Assembly: GCF_050589625.1 (NCBI RefSeq)
Contig: NZ_JBNGOP010000008.1
Span: forward strand, 62,001-126,000
Origin: Pelagihabitans sp947500445
Lineage (GTDB): Bacteria > Bacteroidota > Bacteroidia > Flavobacteriales > Flavobacteriaceae
DNA length: 64,000 bases
Reading direction: 5' to 3'
The notes beneath the pieces are model-generated. The model was not told the origin of the DNA, did not search any database, and was given only the letters and a program-made list of their open reading frames with translations. A program made the translations under genes and the position numbers. Numbering within the stretch: the first letter of the stretch is position 1; each line of letters begins with the position of its first letter. Of this stretch, positions 50,878-58,443 are shown one piece after another.

Positions 50878-52815
50878 TTAATAAGGCGCTCTGATGAGGG
50901 CTTTAAAACCTTTGTTTTTCGCTGTCTCAAAAATAATACTTCCATTAATCGCCCGAATACGCTTTTCCGTATTCAATAGTCCATTTTTATGCATCACCTC
51001 TTCTTTCGAGGCGCCTACGCCATAATCTTTATAGGTGATGCTCAGGGCATTTTTTTGTTGTTCAAAACGGACTTCGATCAAGTCGGCCTTGCTGTGTTTT
51101 TGCATGTTGATCATCAATTCTTGAAGCACTTTGAAAATCGTTTTTTTGGTGAAATCCGGTACGGTATTCCATTGCATTGTTTTCTCCCCTATGGTCATCA
51201 GGCTTTTATTGGGGCAATATCTTTTGAGCATGGTGGCCAAGAGGTGTTGGAAATTTGGCCCGGTATCGATATCGTTGATTTCTCTGGAAAAATCCCGACT
51301 GGAATCATAGATATTCCCGATTACCTTTTTTACCGTCGCTTTGGGGGTATTGGTGTCCAATAGCATCATGGCATGGTTCAGTTGCCCGGCGAAATCGTCA
51401 TGAATACGTTGCGACATGGCGACTTCCGTATCATATACTTCTTTTTGTTTTTCCCTTTCGGCAACTTGCCTTTGGCGTTTGGCACGTTGCACAAAGTAAT
51501 ACCCGGTAAACCCTAAAGACAGTAGCAGCAATATCCCTGCAGCCAAGGAGATGATCTTCTGATTGCGCTCTTGGGCAACTTCCAGCTCTTTTTGTGCGTT
51601 CTCCTTTTCCAATCGTAAAATCGACTCTTGTTTGCGCTGGTCGTCGTATTTGTATTTGGCAAATTGGGTTTTCACCCTTAGGCCCTGTTTGTAAAGACTG
51701 TCCTGTAGAAAAACATATCGGTCGCGCAGGGGTACATTTTTTGGTTGCAATTCCATTAAAAATCGAAGTGCATCTTTTTCTGCTCGTGGAATAGTTAGGG
51801 TTTTTGACAAGGTGATGACCGAATCAAAATAGGCTTTTGCCTTTCCCGGTTCGGTTTTGCTATAAAATTCACCCAAGTGGGTATAGCTTGCGAGTTGTCC
51901 CCGTTTGTCGTTTTGAAGTTTTCTCCATTCCAAAGGTTTTTGAAATGCTGTTGGCGCTACGTCCTCTCCTTTATGCCATTGGGCATAAGCCAGGTTATCC
52001 AGCACCCTTGCGCGCGCTCGTTTATTTTTAAGGGAAACGGTATCCTTTTTAAGCTTTTTTAAAAGCGTTATGGCCAGGTCGTATTTTTTGGAGTCAATGT
52101 AGGTAGCGGCGAGGTTGTTTTGGTAGACCTGTCGTTCTTTTTCAAAAGGAGCGTTGTCTATGGCGATGGAGTAATACGTTATGGCGTCGGGATAGTTGAG
52201 CAATTTTCTATGATCGGTGGCGAGGGCATTTTGGGCAGAACTGATGTACTTCGCGTCTTTTTCCAAGGTGAGATAATCCAATGATTCGGTTAAGGTTTCC
52301 TTGCTTCCAAAATAGTCGCCTTGAATTTTTTGTATAAGCCCCATGCTCATTAATCGTCGCCCCACATTACTACTATCTTTTAACGTTAAAAATGCGGTTT
52401 TTGAGGCGTTGAAGTGATAGAACGCACTGTCAAAAACTTGGAGTCTTTTGTAATATATTCCCAAGTTTTTATGTGCTTTACCTTGATATGATTTATTGGC
52501 AGATCGGTTGGCGGCATACAATAAATGGCGATCGTAAAAAACCGTGCTGTCCTGTTGCCCTGCCTTATGGTGAAGTATAGTTTTATGATCGATTACTGCC
52601 AAATGTAGGGAGTCGAAAGGCAATTTTTTGGAACGCTTAAAGGCGCTGTCCACAAATTGCATGCGTGCTTGTAGGTTCAGCTTCGTATTCTTACTTTTTT
52701 TCAATAACCGTAGAATAGAGGTTTTCTTTGGGCTTTTGAAAGATGCAGGTTCAAAATAATGGCAATTTGTACATAAGCACAACAAAAAAAGAAGGGATGA
52801 ACGCTTGGTTAACAT
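50878..52815 (-). CDS. TPR-containing sensor histidine kinase lipoprotein
   Basis: A 645-aa protein. Lipoprotein signal (LLFLLCLCTNC, Cys18). Tetratricopeptide-like repeats at ~60-400 (KNLGIYYKRLQVFDSAFYHF; NNLAATYIDSKKYDLAIT), a coiled segment, a membrane helix (IISLAAGILLLLSLGFTGYY, 421-440), HisKA_3-like motif SQRIHDDFAGQL (His472), and a HATPase end (YKDYGVGASKEEVMHKNGLL). A lipobox with a membrane helix is odd; the Cys may simply be within a signal anchor. Pairs with the regulator 10 bp downstream. Confidence 0.87.
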   Translation of the reverse strand: MLTKRSSLLFLLCLCTNCHYFEPASFKSPKKTSILRLLKKSKNTKLNLQARMQFVDSAFKRSKKLPFDSLHLAVIDHKTILHHKAGQQDSTVFYDRHLLYAANRSANKSYQGKAHKNLGIYYKRLQVFDSAFYHFNASKTAFLTLKDSSNVGRRLMSMGLIQKIQGDYFGSKETLTESLDYLTLEKDAKYISSAQNALATDHRKLLNYPDAITYYSIAIDNAPFEKERQVYQNNLAATYIDSKKYDLAITLLKKLKKDTVSLKNKRARARVLDNLAYAQWHKGEDVAPTAFQKPLEWRKLQNDKRGQLASYTHLGEFYSKTEPGKAKAYFDSVITLSKTLTIPRAEKDALRFLMELQPKNVPLRDRYVFLQDSLYKQGLRVKTQFAKYKYDDQRKQESILRLEKENAQKELEVAQERNQKIISLAAGILLLLSLGFTGYYFVQRAKRQRQVAEREKQKEVYDTEVAMSQRIHDDFAGQLNHAMMLLDTNTPKATVKKVIGNIYDSSRDFSREINDIDTGPNFQHLLATMLKRYCPNKSLMTIGEKTMQWNTVPDFTKKTIFKVLQELMINMQKHSKADLIEVRFEQQKNALSITYKDYGVGASKEEVMHKNGLLNTEKRIRAINGSIIFETAKNKGFKALIRAPY

Positions 52816-52851
52816 TGGGAAATATCTTTCGATAAAAGTATGGAAATAAAA

Positions 52852-52877
52852 AAAGCCACACTGCAAAGTGTGGCTTT
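52852..52877 (-). terminator. Bidirectional hairpin terminator
   Basis: AAAGCCACACT-GCAA-AGTGTGGCTTT, an 11-bp stem with A/T runs both sides. It follows the small lipoprotein gene stop by 19 bp on the minus strand and precedes the kinase start. Confidence 0.85.
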
Positions 52878-52896
52878 GGATAATTGAACAAATGGA

Positions 52897-53052
52897 CTAT
52901 CCATCCTCCCGTTCCTCATCAACATCCCCATCGTCTCCTTCCGTGGCCTGCGTTTCATACAGGGTATCGGTTTCAGCAATGGGTTCGCTGGTACAAGAAA
53001 ATAAAAAGGTGTTGCATACTAGTGCCAATACGGCTATGATCGCTTTTTTCAT
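52897..53052 (-). CDS. Small acidic lipoprotein, 51 aa
   Basis: MKKAIIAVLALVCNTFLFSC is a lipoprotein signal with Cys20; the mature part TSEPIAETDTLYETQATEGD is strongly acidic (DDGDVDEEREDG). It lies upstream of the kinase gene but separated from it by a terminator. A TTACAGATTTCCGTAA site is 165 bp upstream. Possibly a target or signal partner of the two-component system (inference). Confidence 0.6.
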   Translation of the reverse strand: MKKAIIAVLALVCNTFLFSCTSEPIAETDTLYETQATEGDDGDVDEEREDG

Positions 53053-53216
53053 AATTTTAAAATTTTCGGATTAAACAAAGAGGTGGCCGTCCGGGACGTT
53101 CCCGAATTTGTTTTTGCCAGCCACCCGTGAGTGTTGGAGTACTCCTTGTTTTGTGGAAAGTGAAATCCGGTAGACGGCAGCGTTAGGCTACTTTCCAATG
53201 GGCCAAACCCCACCGT

Positions 53217-53232
53217 TTACAGATTTCCGTAA
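53217..53232. promoter_or_regulatory. Degenerate copy of the 16-bp palindrome
   Basis: TTACAGATTTCCGTAA matches the perfect sites at 48194 and 50148 at 14 of 16 positions. It lies between the divergent starts at 53052 (minus) and 53388 (plus). The rest of the 53053-53387 gap shows no gene. Confidence 0.45.
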
Positions 53233-53387
53233 GTATGATTTTTCTAGAAGTGCTATGTTAGCTTTGCATAGCGGTAATCATTGTTGAGACAAATTTATAA
53301 TCATCCAAAGCTTATATTTATGGGGAGTTCCAAGAATTCCAATAGTTCTTAGAAATTCCATTTAAATCCAAAAACGCCAACCTAACG

Positions 53388-54386
53388 ATGGAAACAAAGA
53401 CCAGTGATAGTTATCAAAAAGCGGTTTTAGCGAAGTACAAAAAGGAAAGAGGAGGAGAAATGAGCAGCTATTTGACAAAGCCCACACGGAGACAAATTCG
53501 GAAAGCTTGCTTATGGTTGTTGAACAAACGGAACACTAAAAATGACCAACATACTTTAAGACTATTTTTTCAGTTCGAAGAAGACGATAACCGAATTTCA
53601 AAAATTCAAAAATTTGACGGAGACAAATTTCTTCCTATAATCAACTTCTTAAAGGGGAAAACTAGAAATACGAGTATTGAAAGTTTAGAGCTGATAGGCT
53701 GGCTGATTGACTTTCGCCCAAGGCCATTACAAGAATATTTGAAATCTGGGAATTTAGTTTTAGAAGAGGATGAATCAAGCCCGGAAACCTTAATAGTACC
53801 AGGGGAGTTTGATACAACAGATGTTAACGAATTAGAAAAAAGGTCGGAAGAAGAAAGGAAAAAGAAGGAAAATGAGAAAATAAAAAGAAAAAAAGAGGCG
53901 ACGACATTAAAACAAAAAGAGAAAAAAGGAAGGAGCCGGCTAATTATTACTATCAGTATCGCATTTGGAATGATTTGTTTTTTTGTGGGTATTCAAAATT
54001 GGCCGCTAATTTTTCCAAACAACAACCCTGGCACTAATGGTTGCCTAACCTGGGCCGATTCGCTATACGTAGAGGTGGCCTGCGATATAGGGCCTTATTC
54101 AGAATTTGGTACAGAAGTGAAGCCTATTGAACAAATACCATCGAGAAACATGCGCAAAGTAAAGGTACATGCGGCATATGATTTTTTTACCGAGGACAAC
54201 AAACCCCGTATATGGTATTATAAGAGCAAGGACGGGGAAATCGAATATTTTACATATCCCGGTAGGCATCCCACCAATGGAGAAACGTTAAAAAAGATTA
54301 CCCCCTATATTATTGAAAAGTATGTGGATAAACATCGGTACAACGCAGGTTCTTTTTTAGCGCCCAATAATACCAACAAGAATTGA
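53388..54386 (+). CDS. Single-pass membrane protein, 332 aa, unknown
   Basis: Residues 1-130 are a soluble helical domain (RQIRKACLWLLNKRNTKNDQ; LELIGWLIDFRPRPLQEYLK), then a Lys/Glu-rich helix, a membrane segment (LIITISIAFGMICFFVGIQN), and a C-terminal outer domain with the paired Cys GCLTWADSLYVEVACD. The N-in domain could be a regulatory head. No domain recognised. It stands alone between the two-component region and the MNIO locus. Confidence 0.65.
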   Translation: METKTSDSYQKAVLAKYKKERGGEMSSYLTKPTRRQIRKACLWLLNKRNTKNDQHTLRLFFQFEEDDNRISKIQKFDGDKFLPIINFLKGKTRNTSIESLELIGWLIDFRPRPLQEYLKSGNLVLEEDESSPETLIVPGEFDTTDVNELEKRSEEERKKKENEKIKRKKEATTLKQKEKKGRSRLIITISIAFGMICFFVGIQNWPLIFPNNNPGTNGCLTWADSLYVEVACDIGPYSEFGTEVKPIEQIPSRNMRKVKVHAAYDFFTEDNKPRIWYYKSKDGEIEYFTYPGRHPTNGETLKKITPYIIEKYVDKHRYNAGSFLAPNNTNKN

Positions 54387-54826
54387 ACTATTATGGCAAA
54401 ACACCTTTTAAGAATCATTTGGCAGCACTAGCTGCAAAAATATAGCATATTCCATAATTCCGATGAACAAAACGTACACGACCGAGCACACGCCTTTCTT
54501 CCGGTAAAATCCTATAATTCTTACAAATTATACAGTAATTATTACGGATTATACATCCTTAAAGTTTTGCCCCGTACTTCTATTTTACCTTGCCCTCAGT
54601 TTTAAAAAAGCGTCCGCCCGATGCTCACCAAACGGGCAAAGTTTTTGGAGAACACCAACAACGTACACGGTGCGTAAATCCTGGTCCGAGAACGGTAAAG
54701 ACCATACTTTTTGAAACACGGCCGATAGTTCTGGCCGTTCCTTTGCTTCCCCCAACCAATGTTACCGTAAATCGGTAGAACATGAAATTTCCCCCCTTTA
54801 AAACGTAATCTTAAACTATTTATATT
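54387..54826. other. 440-bp intergenic region before the MNIO locus
   Basis: No gene recognised. It includes an AT-rich segment with a short palindrome GTAATTATTAC (about 54534-54544) and a GCCCG...CGGGC hairpin near 54615-54640. Promoter elements for the next gene could not be set with confidence. Confidence 0.4.
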
Positions 54827-55231
54827 ATGGAAACTAAAATGAAGCGAGTATCAAAAGGAGCGATCCGATTATCCATTCCGGCGAAGGTCGCCTACAATGC
54901 GGATACTTTTAGAAAAAGCGTTTTTAATTTACTGGACGAACTGGGCTGTCCCAAATGCTTTTCGGGGGTTGACTGTTACTTTACCAACATACGGGACTAT
55001 CTCGTAAACCCGAGCGACCTAAGTGTTACGCCGATTGAGGAGACGGCAAACTTGGCAAAGCCCATTTCATTTCAAGGCAACACGTTAAATGTTGGTCTAA
55101 GCCAGGAAACCGCCTATAACATTGACAAAATAGAGGTGGCGTTAAAGGATATTTTTGAGGAAATCGGTTGTTTGGCCTGTTGTTCCGGACAGGACATTTT
55201 CTTTCAAGAACAATTTGAACGTAACTTTTAA
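54827..55231 (+). CDS. Duplicated Cys-motif protein, candidate MNIO substrate
   Basis: A 134-aa protein without signal peptide, built of two related halves. Half 1 has AYNADTFRKSVFNLLDELGC, PKCFSGVDCYF (Cys41, 44, 50); half 2 has AYNIDKIEVALKDIFEEIGC, LACCSGQDIFF (Cys115, 118, 119). Consensus: E(L/I)GCxxCxSGxDxxF. It lies 9 bp before a DUF692/MNIO enzyme gene. MNIO enzymes oxidise Cys residues of small partner proteins, so this is a plausible substrate or precursor, inferred from context. It is longer than most RiPP precursors and could instead be a structural partner. Confidence 0.7.
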   Translation: METKMKRVSKGAIRLSIPAKVAYNADTFRKSVFNLLDELGCPKCFSGVDCYFTNIRDYLVNPSDLSVTPIEETANLAKPISFQGNTLNVGLSQETAYNIDKIEVALKDIFEEIGCLACCSGQDIFFQEQFERNF

Positions 55232-55240
55232 TGCCAGACG

Positions 55241-56695
55241 ATGCCTAAGACAACAAAACTAGGGCAACTACAATGCCTACCCGAATTAGGGGTAGGCATT
55301 ATCTATTCGCCCCTTATCGAAAAAATAGCGTTTCCGGACGGCCTGCTGGACACTTTGGAAATAGAGCCACAGACCCTTTGTATCCGTAACAAAGAGGATA
55401 AGCTTATTGCGCCTCGGACCGCTTTTGAGTCCGTAGCGGAAATGCCCTATCATAAACTGGTACACAGCATCGGGGCACCGGTAGGAGGGGGGCTTGCGCC
55501 CGCCGAAGAACAATTGGCCCTGATCCGATATGCCACCGAACTGTTTCAAAGCCCCTGGGTGACGGAACACCTTAGTTTTAATGCGACCACGGAATTCAAT
55601 ACCGGCTTTTTTCTGCCGCCGTGTCAAACGGAAAAGGGACTGCAACAGGCCATTAACAATGTACAACAACTGCAAAATGCCATTGGTGTGCCAATCGCCG
55701 TAGAAACAGGGGTAAACTACCTTCGACCGAACGACAGGGAAATTCCCGACGGCCAGTTTGTGGCCGAACTCTGCCAGCGTACCGGTTGTGGTATTCTTTT
55801 GGATATCCATAACCTTTTTGCCAATCAATTGAACGGCAGGCAGGGCATAAAGGCGTTTTTGGAACAGATACCTTTGGAACATGTGGTTGAAATACATATT
55901 GCCGGCGGAACCGAATTGAACGGATTGTGGATGGATTCCCATTCGGGCCCGATAGACGAGCGCCTGCTCGCCATAACCCGTGAAATACTACCGGACCTTC
56001 CCAACCTCAAGCAAATCACCTATGAAATTTTTGATTCGTACATCCCCGTAGTCGGAGATCGGACCATCATCCGCGAAATGGAAAATGTTAGAAACCTCTG
56101 GGAAAACCGAAAAACGGCCTATACCATTCCGGAAACAAAGCAAATGCCTAGGGAAGTGATTGCCGTTCAGAAAATGAATAGCGAATTGGAACCTGAACAG
56201 TGGGAGCGTATACTGGGAAGTTTGGTCATTGGAAAACCAACGGAGAACTTAGGGTACGATGATCGGGCACGAGTGGATACCTATCAATATCTTATCCGGG
56301 AGTTTCGGGCCTCTATGATCGCCCGTATTTTTAAGCTGACCACACGCTATATGATGTTGGTTTTGGGAAAGGAGGCCTTCGTCGTTGTTTTAAGGGATTT
56401 TTGGAGCGGATGTGCGCCCGAGCAGCTCAGTTACAAGGAGGCCCTCAATTTTTCGGACTATCTGTTCGAGAAAAATTTTAAGCTTCCTTGGTTGTTCCGG
56501 CTATTGAAGTACGAGGTTGCCGTGCTAAGGACCCTGATGGACAACGAGCTGAGAATCGTCCATTTTGATGCCGATCCCACGCCGATGTTCAATGCGCTGT
56601 CCCAAGGAAAGCTACCCGATCAAATCGGGACGGTCGGAAATTACGAGGTTGAGGTACTCCCGGAAAGGGAAAAGACGACCTGGGTCACTGTTTGA
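55241..56695 (+). CDS. DUF692/MNIO-family enzyme with extra C-terminal domain
   Basis: A 484-aa protein. Residues ~10-290 form the DUF692 TIM barrel (multinuclear non-heme iron oxidative enzymes): LVHSIG (H75), WVTEHLSF (E109, H110), AVETGVN (E155), LLDIHNL (D188, N191), EIHIAGG (H219), DSHSGP (D232, H234) and YEIFDS (E262), matching the known ligand set. Residues ~310-480 (FRASMIARIFKLTTRYMMLV; AFVVVLRDFWSGCAPEQ) resemble the DUF2063-type partner protein usually encoded separately. Known MNIOs convert Cys to oxazolone, thiooxazole or other groups in RiPPs. Probable modifier of the preceding Cys-motif protein. Confidence 0.85.
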   Translation: MPKTTKLGQLQCLPELGVGIIYSPLIEKIAFPDGLLDTLEIEPQTLCIRNKEDKLIAPRTAFESVAEMPYHKLVHSIGAPVGGGLAPAEEQLALIRYATELFQSPWVTEHLSFNATTEFNTGFFLPPCQTEKGLQQAINNVQQLQNAIGVPIAVETGVNYLRPNDREIPDGQFVAELCQRTGCGILLDIHNLFANQLNGRQGIKAFLEQIPLEHVVEIHIAGGTELNGLWMDSHSGPIDERLLAITREILPDLPNLKQITYEIFDSYIPVVGDRTIIREMENVRNLWENRKTAYTIPETKQMPREVIAVQKMNSELEPEQWERILGSLVIGKPTENLGYDDRARVDTYQYLIREFRASMIARIFKLTTRYMMLVLGKEAFVVVLRDFWSGCAPEQLSYKEALNFSDYLFEKNFKLPWLFRLLKYEVAVLRTLMDNELRIVHFDADPTPMFNALSQGKLPDQIGTVGNYEVEVLPEREKTTWVTV

Positions 56696-56826
56696 CCTTT
56701 GCGGTTTGCTCTGGGGTAAAAGTATTGATGGAGTTTTGATACAAGAATGGTATAAATATTTTTAAAAGTCAGCAATTAGCATAATTCAAACATATTGGAA
56801 CCATGTTCGCTAACAATGGTCTTGTT

Positions 56827-58251
56827 TCACTCCCGAGTAAACACATAGCGGTGTGTTTTAGGGGTATTGATGTCGTACAATTGTTGCTGTAAGGTTTCTA
56901 GCTCTCTTTTCAACTCATTTTCGAGCGGTTTGATCTTGATATAGGTTGCAAACTCCCGTTCAAAATAGCCGTACCAGGGTTTGCCCTGAAATTGTTCAAG
57001 TTTTTTCGCCAGGTGTTTTTCCTTGGAATCCAAGGAGCCATCTCCTTGGTAGTCGGAAAGATGGGCGTACGCTATTAGGGGAATGGTGCGTAATGCCGAC
57101 TCTTTTTCATGATAGGTATCGCAAATGGCCGCTACCTTTAAAGCCTGTGCGTATTGGGGAGTGTGCGTATTTTGCGCTAGATCGATCCCCTTTTGGAGCG
57201 CTACATGGGTGTATATACCAACTGGAACACCATCGATCTTGAGTTGATAACTACCCGAAGGTACATCCGTTAAAAAGAGCTGTTGTCGATTGAACCGGGC
57301 CATAAACGGAACCAGGTCCAACGCTTTTCTTTCTTCCGGATCCATAACAAATGGGAGTGCTCCCTCCCGAAGATCAAAGCGGATTTGCCCCGGGTCGGTA
57401 GCGATATTTTCAACGGAGGCGTTTATGGCGGTAAGTACTTTTTTATCGGCGGTACGGATCGCCACTTTGGAAACGTATTCCGGTTCTCCAAGAGCCTTTA
57501 AAATTTCATAGGCCATGACCACGTGGCCCGGGGTACCCGGGTGAACCCGATCTTCCCCTACCAAGGTAAAGGTGCTGTCCCGTTGTTGTCTTTTGCTATT
57601 GATGCTGTCCATTTTGGCATGTAGGTCTATCAAGGGTAGCGCATATGTTCGGGACAGCTGCCGTATGTGTTCTGCGCAACGGGCCAGGGCATCGTTTACC
57701 CCATAACGGTTATCGCTGTCCAGCAATGCCGTTTGTTCATAGATACTGGGGGTCATCAGAATAGGGACCGTTCCCGAACCGACCAGTAAACGGACAAGGG
57801 TATCGGTTTTTTTACGGTAATGGTCCAATGCCTTTTGGCGCAGGGCGATGGTGTCCGCGGCGGCTTCGCCCGAAAAGTAGAGTTCACGTCCTACATCGTT
57901 CATCCCTACCATAAGAAAGGTGTATTCCGGGTTATGGGACAACACATCCTTTTTTGCACGGTGCAGCATTCGTTCGGCGACGTCTCCGGAGATTCCACAG
58001 TTGATCAGGGAAATGGTGCTATCGGGATAGCGGGTGGTATAAAATCGCCGTAACAGGGAATGGTACGTTCCGCTATGGGTAATACTGTTTCCCAAAAAGC
58101 TGATACGGTCACCATCCTTAAACTCCAAGGATCTGGCGTCCTGTGCGGTCAGGGTAACCATACCGCTACCGATGAGGAACCCTAGCAAAGCCAATAATGT
58201 TCGGGTGCCGGGCAGAGTAAGGGAACGAAGGGGTGTTGAAAAAAAGGGCAT
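56827..58251 (-). CDS. Secreted SGNH/GDSL hydrolase
   Basis: A ~474-aa protein with a signal peptide (TLLALLGFLIGSGMVTLTAQ). SGNH blocks: ISFLGNSITHSG (catalytic Ser), NCGISGDV (Gly), LMVGMNDVG (Asn) and EDRVHPGTPGHVVMA (Asp-x-x-His). The C-terminal ~170 residues are an added domain found in bacterial SGNH proteins acting on glycan esters. Start at ATG 58251 gives a clean signal; ATG 58293 is an alternative. Likely a periplasmic carbohydrate esterase; it neighbours a CBM-rich beta-helix gene. Confidence 0.86.
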   Translation of the reverse strand: MPFFSTPLRSLTLPGTRTLLALLGFLIGSGMVTLTAQDARSLEFKDGDRISFLGNSITHSGTYHSLLRRFYTTRYPDSTISLINCGISGDVAERMLHRAKKDVLSHNPEYTFLMVGMNDVGRELYFSGEAAADTIALRQKALDHYRKKTDTLVRLLVGSGTVPILMTPSIYEQTALLDSDNRYGVNDALARCAEHIRQLSRTYALPLIDLHAKMDSINSKRQQRDSTFTLVGEDRVHPGTPGHVVMAYEILKALGEPEYVSKVAIRTADKKVLTAINASVENIATDPGQIRFDLREGALPFVMDPEERKALDLVPFMARFNRQQLFLTDVPSGSYQLKIDGVPVGIYTHVALQKGIDLAQNTHTPQYAQALKVAAICDTYHEKESALRTIPLIAYAHLSDYQGDGSLDSKEKHLAKKLEQFQGKPWYGYFEREFATYIKIKPLENELKRELETLQQQLYDINTPKTHRYVFTRE

Positions 58252-58364
58252 ATGCGGTCTTGATAAAAGGTTGCTGTGGATAACGGAAGTCATTTTCGCT
58301 AAAGTAAGGTTTCGGTACCACTTCAAGGGTATGCCGCGAAATGCATTTACAATGGCCAATAAAA

Positions 58365-58394
58365 AAAGAAGCAGGGATCGCTCCCCGCTTCTTT
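58365..58394 (-). terminator. Terminator of the beta-helix/CBM gene
   Basis: AAAGAAGC-A-GGG...CCC-GCTTCTTT, an 11-bp stem with one bulge, preceded on the plus strand by an A-run that is a T-run on the minus strand. It lies 50 bp after the stop at 58444. Confidence 0.75.
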
Positions 58395-58443
58395 ATTACT
58401 TCAAACAAATACTTATTTCCTTGGCAATTTTGTCGGGTATCGT

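Noticed and set aside
54590..54778. 62-codon plus-strand frame before the Cys-motif gene
   Set aside because: No domain, starts without a clear signal, and composition is not protein-like.
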